Source of the DNA: Zingiber officinale
Lineage: Eukaryota; Streptophyta; Magnoliopsida; Zingiberales; Zingiberaceae
Direction: 5' to 3'
DNA: 64,000 nucleotides
NCBI RefSeq assembly: GCF_018446385.1
Contig: NC_055987.1
Span: 7,277,705 to 7,341,704 of the forward strand
Within the stretch, counting starts at the first letter, position 1, and each line of letters opens with the position of its first letter. The position numbers were made by a program, and so were the translations under genes. Shown here piece by piece: positions 10,429 to 20,908 of this stretch. The notes under the pieces are model-generated. The model saw only the letters and a list, made by a program, of their open reading frames with translations, did not search any database and was not told the origin of the DNA.

Positions 10429-11931
10429 ATGGATTCAGTCGCCGACGCCTCCGCCGCCGCCGATCGGAGGCCACTCCGTCTCTTCTTCATTCCCTACTTT
10501 GCCTCAGGTCACGTGATACCTTTGGTTGACATTGCCCGCTTCCTTGCTGCCCGCGGAGTCGATTCCACCATCCTAGCCACCCCCTGCAACGCCGCCCTCG
10601 TCCGAGCCACCGTCGACGACGCAGCCGCCGCTGGCCTCCGGATCCAGCTACTCGAATACCCCTTCCCGTCAGCGGAGTCGGGCCTCCCTCCGGGAGTAGA
10701 GAACATCAGCGCACTGCCCCCCTCTGAGTGCCACAAGATCGACCACGCCATCCCCTTCACCCGCCCCACCCTCGAGCACCTGCTCGGCCTCCACCGCCCG
10801 GATGCTGTTGTCTCCGACGCCCATTTCCCGTGGACTGTAGATATCGCTCGCGAACTCGGCATCCCGCGCATCACGTTCGCCGCGGTGGGGTTCCTGGCCT
10901 ACTGTATCTCGCAGTATGCATGGGAGAAGCAGCCGTTCAAGGACGTCGCCCGCGACGACGAGCTCGTTCCCATCCCGGACCTCCCTCACCCGTTGTTACT
11001 AGCGCGATCTGAGATCCCCGACTTCCTCATCCGGAATACTGTCTTCGGTAGACTCATCGATGAAGTCTACGAAGCAGACAAAGCAAGCCTCGGCCTCATC
11101 ATCAACAGCTTTACAGAGTTTGAGGGCATCTACCTAGATTACTTCCGACGAGTGTTCAGCATCAAGACCTGGTTCGTGGGCCCTATCGCCTTGAAGGATT
11201 CTGAATCCCACAGCGTCGGGGTCCGAGGTGGCGGCGTCGACCCTGCCGCCGTCGGGAACAGAGCACGTTGCCTCTCGTGGCTCAGCGAGCAGAAGCCGAG
11301 CTCGGTGGTGTACGCCTGCTTCGGTAGCTGGAGCCAGTTCTCGGGCGAGCAACTCAGGGAGATGGCGCTCGGGCTAGAGGCTGCCGGCCACCCGTTCTTG
11401 TGGGTGGTGCGAGAGGCGGACGGGACCGAATGGATGCCGCATGGATTCGAGCAGCGGGTGAAGGGGCGCGGGCTTGTTCTTCGGGGTTGGGCCCCGCAGG
11501 TAGAGCTGCTCAGCCACGCCGCTGTCGGCGCGTTCGTGACGCACTGCGGGTGGAACTCGATTCTGGAGGGCGTTTCCGCCGGGTTGCCGATGGTGACGTG
11601 GCCGATCGGGACGGAGCAGTTTATGAACGAGAAGCTGGTGGTGGAACGACTCCGCATCGGCGTCAAAGCGTCGGACAGCATAAGGAGCGCGATGGATCCA
11701 AATCGGACGATCGTGAAGGCAACGGAGCTGGCAAGGGCGATAGGGAGCATCATGGACGCTGGGGAGGCGGCCGAGGGAACGAGAAGGCGGTCGAGGGAGC
11801 TCGCGGAGAAGGCCAGAGCGGCGGTAGAGAAGGATGGTTCGTCCGACAAGGATTTGAACGATTTGATAGAGGATATATACGTCTGGCACGACAACAAAAA
11901 GACCGCCGCCGCGAAGGCGGTCGACATTTAG
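10429..11931 (+). CDS. UDP-glycosyltransferase, UGT73-like (family 1)
   Basis: A cytosolic enzyme that transfers a sugar, usually glucose from UDP-glucose, to a small secondary metabolite or hormone. The acceptor cannot be told from sequence. The intronless 500-residue frame has the usual GT-B layout and length. The N-terminal catalytic histidine is H28 in FASGHVIPL. The partner aspartate is probably D130 in VVSDAHFPW. The 44-residue plant PSPG sugar-donor motif spans W354-Q397: WAPQ at its start, HCGWNS (372-377), E380 and a final EQ. RGWAPQ and the overall wording fit group D (UGT73). All motif residues are intact, so it is likely active. The ATG at 10429 is 57 bp past a good TATA box. The very GC-rich codons contrast with the AT-rich spacer. 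A broken second copy starts at 25796. Confidence 0.95.
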   Translation: MDSVADASAAADRRPLRLFFIPYFASGHVIPLVDIARFLAARGVDSTILATPCNAALVRATVDDAAAAGLRIQLLEYPFPSAESGLPPGVENISALPPSECHKIDHAIPFTRPTLEHLLGLHRPDAVVSDAHFPWTVDIARELGIPRITFAAVGFLAYCISQYAWEKQPFKDVARDDELVPIPDLPHPLLLARSEIPDFLIRNTVFGRLIDEVYEADKASLGLIINSFTEFEGIYLDYFRRVFSIKTWFVGPIALKDSESHSVGVRGGGVDPAAVGNRARCLSWLSEQKPSSVVYACFGSWSQFSGEQLREMALGLEAAGHPFLWVVREADGTEWMPHGFEQRVKGRGLVLRGWAPQVELLSHAAVGAFVTHCGWNSILEGVSAGLPMVTWPIGTEQFMNEKLVVERLRIGVKASDSIRSAMDPNRTIVKATELARAIGSIMDAGEAAEGTRRRSRELAEKARAAVEKDGSSDKDLNDLIEDIYVWHDNKKTAAAKAVDI

Positions 11932-12401
11932 ACTTAGCAGAGTATTCGTTGACGAATCTGTTCCTTGTCGTTGACTATTGGTTCTGTTTGCTTCAACTTT
12001 TGATAACAAATTGGCCGTTGGAATAATTGGATTGCATCCAAATTCTCTTATTAGGAGCAAATCCCCTGTAACATTTAGTTTAATATTTTCTATAACATTG
12101 ATAATTAATTGTCAGCTGTATAACATTTAATAATTACACCTCCTCAAACTTTTCCATATTTATGAATTTATGGTCCACACCCATAAAAAGGCTATACACT
12201 TTTATTATATTATTATTAGCATTATTATAAAATATCTAACTGTATTTTATAAGTTAAAATTCCTTGCGAGAGGCATCATCATAAAAGAACAGAGCAGATA
12301 TTATCACTGAGTTTTGGTAAGATTCATTATTCTTGCATCATAAAAGAACAGAAGTAAAATTTATATCTATTGTAAATTCATTGTCAGAAAAGCCTTAAAC
12401 A
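11932..12401. other. UGT 3' flank and AT-rich spacer
   Basis: Positions 12001-12075 match 53582-53656, which marks the far end of the broken UGT copy. After that, AT-rich sequence has no recognised feature until the FRS fragment. Two short repeats of 'catcataaaagaacagagca' type (12277-12296, 12337-12352) are seen. Confidence 0.6.
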
Positions 12402-12578
12402 TCGCATCGCTTGTATATTTGGCATATATATCGAAATGCAGCAACCCATCTTAGTCATGTGTTTTCAAAGTTTATAAGTTTTGCAAAAGATTTTAGTTCT
12501 TGCATATATGATGATGAAGAGGAAGATGATTTTTTGGAAGCATGGCAAGTAATGCTGGAAAAATGGGCACTAGAATAC
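12402..12578 (+). pseudogene. FAR1-related (FRS/MULE-domain) fragment, first half
   Basis: A 59-codon frame reads SHRLYIWHIYRNAATHLSHV, then FAKDFSSCIYDDEEEDDF and LEAWQVMLEKW. This is the conserved stretch of the MULE transposase-like domain of FAR1/FHY3-related proteins (a WHI motif, then a FxxAWxxMLEK-type motif). It is cut at 12578 by copia element F. The homologous next part resumes at about 24260. Upstream, the frame is lost at a TAA at 12396-12398. It could be a gene copy or a remnant of a FAR1-type Mutator transposon. Confidence 0.8.
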
Positions 12579-13046
12579 TGAATAGTATTAATTGGTAATC
12601 TTTGAAAATCTGGAATTACATGGTAAGCTATGGGAAATAAAAAAAAAAACTACAATTGCATTGTCAAACGGTGAAAAAAGAGGACAAGGATCTTCTGGTC
12701 CAAGATCCTTAGATAAGTCTTGATCATCTGTTCATTCATTAACGAGATGAACTGGACCCCACCTGTTTAACAGGTGGGGTCCAGTTCATCAAGCCAATGA
12801 ATGAACAGGACCTCTTCTGATCTAGAAAATTCTGGACTAGAGGATCTGGCCTCGGGAAAAGAAGATCTTTTTGATAACTTACCAAGAGTTAATATAGTTG
12901 ACTAGCTTTAATGTTAATGTATCATGTTCCATTCTGCATTATAAATTCAAACATGACAAGCACTTAAGAAAAGAATGAGCAATAGATAAATTGAATGTGC
13001 TGTAGCAACTCCCATTTCAAAAGAAAATATCTTTTCCTCAAAATTG
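12579..13046 (+). repeat. 5' LTR of element F, truncated, with a MITE inside
   Basis: Matches 23919-24200 once the insertion at about 12680-12853 is removed. It includes the segment 'gcattataaattcaaacatg', likely the LTR TATA region. The last about 25 bases of the LTR (ending CCCAACA in the 3' copy) are absent. Confidence 0.88.
12680..12853. mobile_element. Foldback MITE, possibly Mutator-like
   Basis: Absent from the matching place in the 3' LTR of F (about 24010), which supplies the empty site. The ends are inverted repeats (GAGGACAAGGATCTTCTGG versus the complement of the right end, GAGGCCAGATCCTCTAG). The centre is a perfect hairpin: arm GATGAACTGGACCCCACCTG (12746-12765), loop TTTAA, arm 12771-12790. 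Flanking 9-bp direct repeats GTGAAAAAA and GGGAAAAGA are imperfect but of Mutator length. No coding capacity. Confidence 0.75.
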
Positions 13047-13079
13047 AGTGCACTAGCATATTACTATTTTATTATTTTC

Positions 13080-14034
13080 ATGGATGATTTTACTAGAATG
13101 ATGTGAATATATTTTCTCAGCCAAAAACTTGAAGCATTATCTATATTTCTATAATTTAAACCACTTGTAGAGAGACAAAGTGATTTTGTTATGAAGATGT
13201 TAAGAATGGATCGAGACGGAGAATATCTTTACAATCCATTCATAGAATATTGTAAAGACAATGACATCAAAAGACAATTAACAGTTAGTCGATGCCTTCA
13301 ACAAAATGGCGTGGCCGTGAGGAAAAATCGTACAATTGTGGAAATGGCAAGGAGTATGCTAAAAGGTAACGCAATTCCAAATCTTTATTGGGCAGAAGCT
13401 GTACATACAACTATATATATTCTCAATCGATCGTCAACTAAAGCTGTCAGAAATAAAATGTCGTATGAAGTTTGGTACAAGAAAAAACCAAGAGTTGATC
13501 ATTTCAGAATATTTGACAGCATTGCATATGCACTTATACCATCGCAACATCGTAAAAAGTTTGATCATAAAGGTCAAAAACTTCTTTTCATTGGCTATAG
13601 TGATGATTCGAAAGGATATTGGTTGTTAGATCCATCAACAAGAAAACTTATTATATCTCGAGATGTTATTTTTTTATGAAAATGCTACATGGGATTGGAA
13701 AGGAAAAGAAGTTGTCAACTCTGGATCATTGAAGTTTGATAATCAAATGACATCTCAACCTGGCCATCTCAAGTCTACAATATTGATCCAATTCCTACAA
13801 TAGAATTTTTTTACAATTAACGAAGAAAGTGACTCCGAAAGTCCCCCAAGAAAAACCAAATTTCTAAGTGAAATATAGGATTTTGTTGAGGTTGGGTTGT
13901 TCTCTTGTGAACCTCAAACTTTCGAAGAAGCATCAAAAGAAGAATGGTGGATAAAAGCAATGCATGATGAACTATCCACAATCCAGAAAAACAAAACATG
14001 GGAGCTTGTTGACTTGCCAAATAAAAGAAAACTA
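13080..14034 (+). pseudogene. Copia F integrase to start of RT, broken
   Basis: Integrase wording starts near 13080 (MDDFTRM). The clear frame runs 13191-13679: DRDGEY, a QQNG motif at about 13300, NRTIVEMARSML, and the C-terminal block LLFIGYSDDSKGYWLLDP. The catalytic glutamate that normally follows QQNG (VAER) is replaced: the sequence reads QQNGVAVRK. The frame then breaks. At 13930-14034 the usual start of the RT region appears (WWIKAMHDELSTIQ type, then NKTWELVDLPNK), cut by solo LTR G. The RT resumes at 22516. Confidence 0.85.
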
Positions 14035-14398
14035 TGTTGGACCCCGTGGTTGTTTTGATGTGATCAACCAAGTTAGGTTAGATCCTGTTTGTTATTTGAT
14101 CCCTGTGTCTAAGTGTGCAGGAGTTTAGGAGCGTAGGAAGTCGAGCGGAAGACGCAGCTAGCGAGAAGGACGACACGGGAAGGGAGCTGACGGGCTCGGT
14201 GCGTCCGAAGAACGAAAGAACTGCGAAAGAGTACATCGGTGGATGAGAAGAACGTGCGCGGTGTTTGAGAGACGAGAAGTCAAGACGAAAGCCTACTTGA
14301 GGAGAAGGCCAGAAATTGACTTCGGGTGAGCCCTATTTCGGTTGGTCGCAATCACCCAAGCGATCGGGACTCTGGAAGCTAAAGGAAGATGAAGAAAA

Positions 14399-15419
14399 TG
14401 TTGGAGCAATCCCAATGGTTCGTGGGACCATGTGTTTTGGTGTTTGGGCAAAGGGTGTAAGTTAGGTTTACCCTTGTTATTTGATATGTGTACTTGAGTT
14501 GTGCAGGACTACAGGTGACACATGTGACTCAGGTTGACGGTTTCGGGTCCAGTGAAGGATGGAGCATCCGAGGGACCGTGGACAAGGCAGCGAGGACAAG
14601 GGCCGAGGGAAGCAACTTCGAGGCATACGCGAAGGATGACATTAGGGACGAGCCGCGGGCTTGGATGCATCCGAGGGACGAGAACCAAAGGAAGTAAGCT
14701 TGAAGGCAAGAGGTCAAAGCTGCAAAAGAAGAGTCAAGTGAGTCGTGAGGGTACGAGTGCATGAGAGATTGTACTCGGAGTAAAATCCTAGTTTTAGGGT
14801 TTACTGTAGCGGCACTGCAACAGTTACTGTAGCGTACTGTAGTACTTACTGTAGCGCACTGTAGCAGTCGACTGGTAATGGATCAGTCGACTAATGCACT
14901 GTAGCAGAGAGCCGTTGAGAGAGTCGTTAGGCTGGCACCAGTCGACTGGTGCATGGACCAGTCGACTGGTAACGGGCAAATCAGGTTCTGATTTGTTCCA
15001 AGCTCTATAAGAAGGAGCTTGGTATGACCGGCCAAGGCGACGAAATTAGACTTGGTTAAAGCCTAATTAGTAGTCACTAAGTGCTCAAAGGTTTCCTTGT
15101 GTCCAAGTATTTTTGGTGAGTGTTGTGGTGAGGTTTCTCCACCCACAAGGAGGTTGAGCTAGCCGGAGTTTGCCGGGGACTAATCCACCGACGGATTGAG
15201 GGATCGTCCACCTTACGGACACGCTGTGGAGTATGAGCAAGTTATCTCCGAACCACGTAAACGAACGTGTTAGCGGTTTGTATTTCTATTCTTGTATTTG
15301 GTATTTAGCTTTCTATTTGTGTTCGTTTGTATTCCGCTGCGCTAACATCATAGGAAGCAAGGATTTGGGGGCGCCGTCTATCCAACCCCCCTTCAAGCCG
15401 GTCGAAAGATCCTCCAACA
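14399..15419 (+). repeat. 5' LTR of element E
   Basis: Starts TGTTGGAGCAATCCC and ends CCTCCAACA. Contains ACTGTAGC-type short repeats (14810-14870), then palindromes ACCAGTCGACTGGT and variants (14867-14980), then a TATA-like CTATAAG at about 15003. The U3 region upstream of the TATA contains a 69-76 codon open frame, which is not a gene. Confidence 0.9.
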
Positions 15420-15421
15420 AG

Positions 15422-15432
15422 TGGTATCAGAG
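15422..15432 (+). promoter_or_regulatory. Primer binding site of element E
   Basis: TGGTATCAGAG two bases after the LTR end. This is complementary to the 3' end of initiator methionine tRNA, the usual primer for minus-strand synthesis in copia elements. Confidence 0.88.
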
Positions 15433-15473
15433 TGAGGCCGCTCTCCGTCGGATTAACCGCCGAGGAAGCAAAG

Positions 15474-17012
15474 ATGACCGGCTTGATAGATCCGCCAAAG
15501 TTCGAAGGAGGAAGCTTATGGGACATCACCTTTTGGATGGTGAAGATGAAGAACTTCTTCGAGACGGATTGGGACACAATGATGGTGGTGGAAGAGCCAT
15601 TTGAAGTCCCTAAAGACAAGAAAGGGAAGAAGCTCCGACCACGACATTGGACCGAGGAGCAAACCACACGATCGGAGGCAAATTCAAAGGTAATATCAAT
15701 ATTGATTGAAATTTTGCCTTCTAACGTGATAAATCGTGTAGGTGAATACAAGAACGGCCACGAGTTGTGGAGCAAGGTAAAGAAAGTTCTAGGAGAAGAA
15801 CTTTTGCCTACACATGATGAGATAGAGCCCAAGGAGATGGGCTTAGTAGCTCAAGAAGAGGACGAGGAGCAACCGGAAGGTGATGAGCACTCAACTTCCG
15901 AGGAGGAGGAGAAGGATGAAGAAATGTCATCCATTAGTGTGGATGAGAAGACATCCTCAAAGGTTGAGGAAGAATCCAAGACAAGTGAAGAAGAAGTCTT
16001 GGAAGTCAACCTAGTGAGTACCTCCACCGAAGCAAAGTCAAAAGATCACATCGTGTGCTTCGGGTGCAATGAAAAGGGACACTACAAGAGTAGATGTCCT
16101 ATGGGTAAGAAAGAGGTATTTCCTAAACTCAATTCAATTCATTTTGAATCTAATTTGAGTTGTAGAAAGAAGAAGAAGAAGAAGCACATTAGATGCTTCA
16201 CTTGTGGTGAAATGGGTCACTACCACACCAAATGCCCAATGAAGGGAGAGCTAAAGAAATTGGCGCATTTGAAGATATGGGAAAAGAAGTGGAGGAAGAA
16301 AGGAGGCTCGAGTCAAGAGGGAGCTCCCAAGGTAAAGGGTAAGGTAAACCCTAGTTTAAATTTGAAGTCAAATTTAAATTCCTTCATGCATGCTAGGAAT
16401 AATTCTTATTATTTAGCCATGCAAAATTTTAGATTTAAATATCATGATAGAAATAGGGTAAATTTGGATCATAACCCTAGGAGACCTATGCATGATAGAC
16501 CTAGGCAAGTTAAATTCTCATTACCTAAGAAGAAGAAGGTAATAGAGAACCAAGGCATTAATCCCAAGAAGGGGAGACATATGCCTAGAAAGGGTAGGTC
16601 TAGGAATGTCCATGGTGGACATGTTGATTCTAGGTTTAGGAACCTAGAAAGGGAAAATCAAGCTTTGAAGGCAAAGCTTGATCATTTGGAGAAATTCCTT
16701 AAGAGATTCACTATTGGATCTAAGGGATTAAATATGATGTTGGGTAGTCAAAGACCCAACAATGATAGATCGTGCTTGGGATACCGATCTAGTCTCTCCA
16801 AGGCCAAAAGGAGACCATGTGCTAGGGTGGCACACGATAAGGGCAAAGGAGAGTCATCTAAAGCCAATGAGAAGAAATATGCTAGGGTTGCATATGATTA
16901 TGGCAAGGATGATGTGTCTAAGGTGCACCACTGTGGTTTAGCCATAATGGAGAAAGCATCTAAGAAGATGGCTAAGGTTAAGATCTCTAGAGGAGCTCAA
17001 AGAGTCAAATAG
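15474..17012 (+). CDS. Gag-like protein of element E
   Basis: Structural protein expected to form the cytoplasmic particle that packages element RNA. The 512-residue frame starts at the ATG at 15474 (MTGLIDPPKFEG); an upstream GTG-initiated extension is just the PBS region. The N-terminal part has the copia Gag pattern (SLWDITFWMVKMKNFF near the start, then LPSNVINRV and a WSKVKK block). An acidic Glu-rich linker follows. Two CCHC zinc knuckles are intact: C195-x2-C-x4-H-x4-C (CFGCNEKGHYKSRC) and C241 (CFTCGEMGHYHTKC). The C-terminal half is basic with a short coiled-coil segment (RNLERENQALKAKLDHLEK). The frame is complete with no stops, unlike its neighbours. It resembles the broken Gags at 59917 and 62261 in layout. 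Confidence 0.85.
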   Translation: MTGLIDPPKFEGGSLWDITFWMVKMKNFFETDWDTMMVVEEPFEVPKDKKGKKLRPRHWTEEQTTRSEANSKVISILIEILPSNVINRVGEYKNGHELWSKVKKVLGEELLPTHDEIEPKEMGLVAQEEDEEQPEGDEHSTSEEEEKDEEMSSISVDEKTSSKVEEESKTSEEEVLEVNLVSTSTEAKSKDHIVCFGCNEKGHYKSRCPMGKKEVFPKLNSIHFESNLSCRKKKKKKHIRCFTCGEMGHYHTKCPMKGELKKLAHLKIWEKKWRKKGGSSQEGAPKVKGKVNPSLNLKSNLNSFMHARNNSYYLAMQNFRFKYHDRNRVNLDHNPRRPMHDRPRQVKFSLPKKKKVIENQGINPKKGRHMPRKGRSRNVHGGHVDSRFRNLERENQALKAKLDHLEKFLKRFTIGSKGLNMMLGSQRPNNDRSCLGYRSSLSKAKRRPCARVAHDKGKGESSKANEKKYARVAYDYGKDDVSKVHHCGLAIMEKASKKMAKVKISRGAQRVK

Positions 17013-18185
17013 GGACCCATGGCCAATGGATCTCAGGTGGGTACTACTTGGGAGTCTAGAGGAGCCATGGAGTGTGCCAAATGGTTTAGAGACGGACTTG
17101 AGTCTCAAACCTAGGGATTTGGCACACATGGATTATGTTTCATGCAAGGAAATATGACATTTGGGGTCATATAGCATGATAATTGATTTTGGATGTATAA
17201 ATACCATATAAACCAATGCTAGGGATGCATTGTGGGTTGGTATGGGTAAATACATCAAGAGGAAGCCAAAACTAGGACTTTAGGTCAAAGTTCAATTGAA
17301 CCATTTAGCTAGTTTTGGATTTTGTGTCAATCTTGGGATTGGTGATAGATACATTTTGTAATATATTTTTCCCAAGTAGACAATGGTACAATAGACCTCT
17401 CCACAAAATTTGGGGATTTTTGGAGGTCTAGGGAATTTCTGGTGCATTTATGAAGTTGGCCTGAAAATGTTGATTTTTTCAGAAATAAGGTACCAGTCGA
17501 CTGGTACAGATACCAGTCGACTGGTAACAATGTTTTTGAGCATAGAATGTCTCTGTAAGCTCATTTTGACCAGGGCAATCGACTGGTACCGACACCAGTC
17601 AACTGGTAACAGTAGATTTCGACTACAAAATGTTTCTGTAAGGTTCTGTCGAAGAGGGCAGTCGACTGGCACTTAGGGCAGTCGACTGATACCAGTCTGA
17701 AATTATTTTCAGCATTGGTTTGTGACCATGTCAACTCGCTTAGATGTATGAGATCCAAAGGGGATTAATACATGAGTTTAGGGTCAATTTAGATGACAAG
17801 TTTTCAACAATTGGAATATTGTTGGAGAACTTTTTGGATGTTAGGCAAAGGGGGAGAAGTAAGGTTTAGTTGAGAAAACCTGAAAGTGCCTTTGAGTAGG
17901 GGGAGCCTTGGGATAGGTTCTTAAAAAGTCCTGTGGGAAAATCCTAGCTCAATGGGGAGCTTAGGTGTAGGGGGAGCCTTGTGATAGGTTCCAATGCTTG
18001 GTGCATTGTTTCGGCGGTTGCCAAGTGTGTAGCCTTGGCATCGTAAGTCCATTCGGCGTTGTAAGTCCAAGTGTGTAGTCTTGGCATCGTAAGTCCATTC
18101 GGCGGTGTAAGTCCAAGTGTGTAGCCTTGGCAATGTAAGTCCATTCGGCGGTTGCCAAGTGTGTAGCCTTCGCAACGTAAGTCCA
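17013..18185 (+). other. Non-coding tail of element E: palindromes and multiple polypurine tracts
   Basis: No continuing pol frame. Palindromes of the LTR type recur here: ACCAGTCGACTGGT and near copies at 17490-17525, 17578-17610 and 17660-17690. Polypurine tracts of the AGGGGGAG type occur at about 17849, 17898 and 17971, with the one used for plus-strand priming expected at 20897-20908. A short decayed tandem repeat ('gtccattcggcg', 'ccaagtgtgtagcc') fills 18005-18180. Confidence 0.7.
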
Positions 18186-20828
18186 TGTTGGTGGCTACTC
18201 GGAAAACCTAGAGGTTCCACTGTACAAAAAATTTTGTACAAAGGTCTGAACATTTTCCTAGCTACCATGTGTTCTTTTAAATTAAATTTTGGATCGCCTG
18301 CGGAACTTAACACGTTTGATCCAAAACTTAATCTATTTGTTCTTTAAGGTTTAGACTTGGATCTCCTGCGGAACTTAACACGTTTGATCCAAATCACCTA
18401 AGTTATTAATTCCATTAAATATTAATTTCCATAATTGGTTCCCAGTACTGACGTGGCGAGGCACATGGCCTTCTTGGATATGGGAACAACCACCACTGAC
18501 TAGACAAAACCTTTTATGGAAAGCTAATATTTAATTTCCTAAAATAACTTTAGGTCAACCAAAAGGAACAATCAAATCACAAGGAAAAGAAAAATAAAAG
18601 AACACAACTTCGAAAAACATATTCGAAATACTAGAATCGTAAGCCTCTTGTATTTGGTATTATTTCCATAAATAACTAGTATGATGCGGAAAGTAAAATT
18701 ACTAGTTATACCTTATAGAAAAACCTCTTGATCTTCTACCGTATTCCTCTTCTAACCTCGGACGTTGTGTGGGCAACGATCTTCCGAGATGAGAAACCAC
18801 CAAAGCACCTTCTTCTCCTTTCTTCAAGTTTCGCCAAGCACTATGCTTCCAAGAGATGAAGATCTTTTCCATCAATCAAGCTCCAAGGGATGTAAGCTTT
18901 CTCTCCTTCTTCTCAAGCTAAAATCCGCCACCACTTGATCTTCAAGGAGGAAGAGAGGTCCGGCCACAAGATGGAGAGAAGAGAAAGGAAGGAGGCCGGC
19001 CACACCAAGGAAGAAAAGAGGGAGAAAATAATAGAGGTTGTTCACCCTTGAAGGCTCCTCTACCTCCTCTTTTATAATCCTTGGTCTTGGCAAATAAGGA
19101 AATTTTAATAAAAACTTCCTTAATTCTTTTGCCATGAAAAGGAAAATTTTATTTTAATTAAAATAATTTTTCTTCTCACTAAAACATGGCCGGCCACTTA
19201 TTTCCTCAAATCAAGGAGAGTTTTAATTAAACAAGAATTAAAACTTCCTAATTTGTTTCCGGAAATTTATAAAAATTTCTCCAATAATTTTATCCCTTCA
19301 TGATTGGTTTATAAAAAGGAAATTTAATAAATTAAAATCTTTCTTTTAAACATGTGGATAAAAAGAAAGTTATCTCTAAAAATTAAAATCTCTTTCAATC
19401 TACAAATATAGAAACTTATAAAAGAGAATATTTAATTTTTAAACTCTCTTTTAAATCATGAACATGTTTAAAAAGGAAAGTTTTCTTAAAATTTAAAATC
19501 CTCCTTTAATCAACAAATAAGGAAAGATTTCAAATTTTAAACTCTCTTTTAATCATGTAGATGATTTACAAATAAGGAAAGCTTTTACCAAAAATTAAAA
19601 CCATCCTTTTAAACTACAAATAAGGAAAGAGATTAATCTCTTCTCTTAATCTTTTGTAGAAAGTTATAAAAGGAAATTTTTAATTTTTTTAACTCTCTTT
19701 TAAAAACATGATATCCACATAAGAAATAATTTTAATAAAAATCCTTTTTAATATTCTAGTGGCCGGCCACCTAAGCTTGGGACCCAAGCTTTGGCCGGCC
19801 ACCTTCATGGCTCATCCACTTGGTCTTGGCCGGCCCTAGCTTGGGTTCCAAGCTAGCTTGGCCGGCCCCATTGGATGGGTAAGAAGGTGGGTATGCGGTG
19901 GGTATAAATCTCTATATACTAGAGGCTACGATAGGGACCGAGAGGAGGAATTGGTTTTGGTCTCCCGATAAAATTAAGCATCCCGTGTTCGCCCCGAACA
20001 CACAACTTAATTTTATCAATAATAATTCATTCCACTAGAGAACTATTATTGAACTACAGCACCAATCCCAAATTACATTTTGGGCTCCTTCTTATTATGA
20101 GTGTGTTAGTCTCCCTGTGTTTAAGATAACAAATGTCCACTAATTAAGTAAGTTACTGATAACTCACTTAATTAATATCTTAGTCCAAGAGTAGTACCAC
20201 TCAACCTTATCATCATGTCGGTCTAGGTCCACCTGCAGGGTTTAACATGACAATCCTTATGAGCTCCTCTTGAGGACATTATCAACCTAGTATCTCTAGG
20301 ACACAGTTTCCATCTATAATCAACAACACACACTATAAGTGATACCATTTCCCAACTTATCGGGCTTATTGATTCATCAAACTAAATCTCACCCATTGAT
20401 AAATTAAAGAAATAAATATCAAATATATGTGCTTGTTATTATATTAGGATTAAGAGCACACACTTCCATAATAACCGAGGTCTTTGTTTCTTTATAAAAT
20501 CAGTATAAAAGAAACGACCTCAAATGGTCCTATTCAATACACTCTAAGTGTACTAGTGTAATTATACAGTCAAGATAAACTGATACCTAATTACACTACG
20601 ACCTTCTAATGGTTTGTTCATTTCCATTTTGGTCGTGAGCTACTGTTTATAATTTATAAGGTACTGATAACATGATCCTCTGTGTGTGACACCACACACC
20701 ATGTTATCTACAATATAAATTAATTGAACAACTACATTTATCACAAATGTAGACATTTGACCAATGTGATTCTTATTTCTAGATAAATGTTTATACCAAA
20801 AGCTAGGCTTTTAGTATACACTCTAACA
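18186..20828 (-). mobile_element. Solo LTR H, same family as the LTR of copia element A
   Basis: Reads in reverse as TGTTAGAGTGTATAC...CACCAACA, with perfect TSD GTCCA (18181-18185 and 20829-20833). It aligns end to end with the LTR at 26879-29278 but is about 240 bp longer. No internal sequence remains, so it is a solo LTR. It sits in the tail of element E between the gag and the 3' LTR. It carries GGCCGGCC-based palindromes around an AAGCTTGGG/CCCAAGCTT core at about 19760-19870. The 87-codon frame inside (18872-19135) is not a gene. Confidence 0.92.
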
Positions 20829-20908
20829 GTCCATTTGTTTTAGCATATTGTTTTGCTATTTGTTTTCCCTAACTTAAATGTATTGCCAAACACCAAAAAG
20901 GGGGAGAT

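Noticed and set aside
11139-11927. Long minus-strand ORFs (262 and 228 codons) inside the UGT
   Set aside because: Shadows of a GC-rich gene. The plus frame has the full PSPG motif and catalytic residues.
15432-15473. GTG start extending the Gag of element E by 14 codons
   Set aside because: This segment overlaps the primer binding site; the ATG at 15474 aligns with the start of Gag homology.
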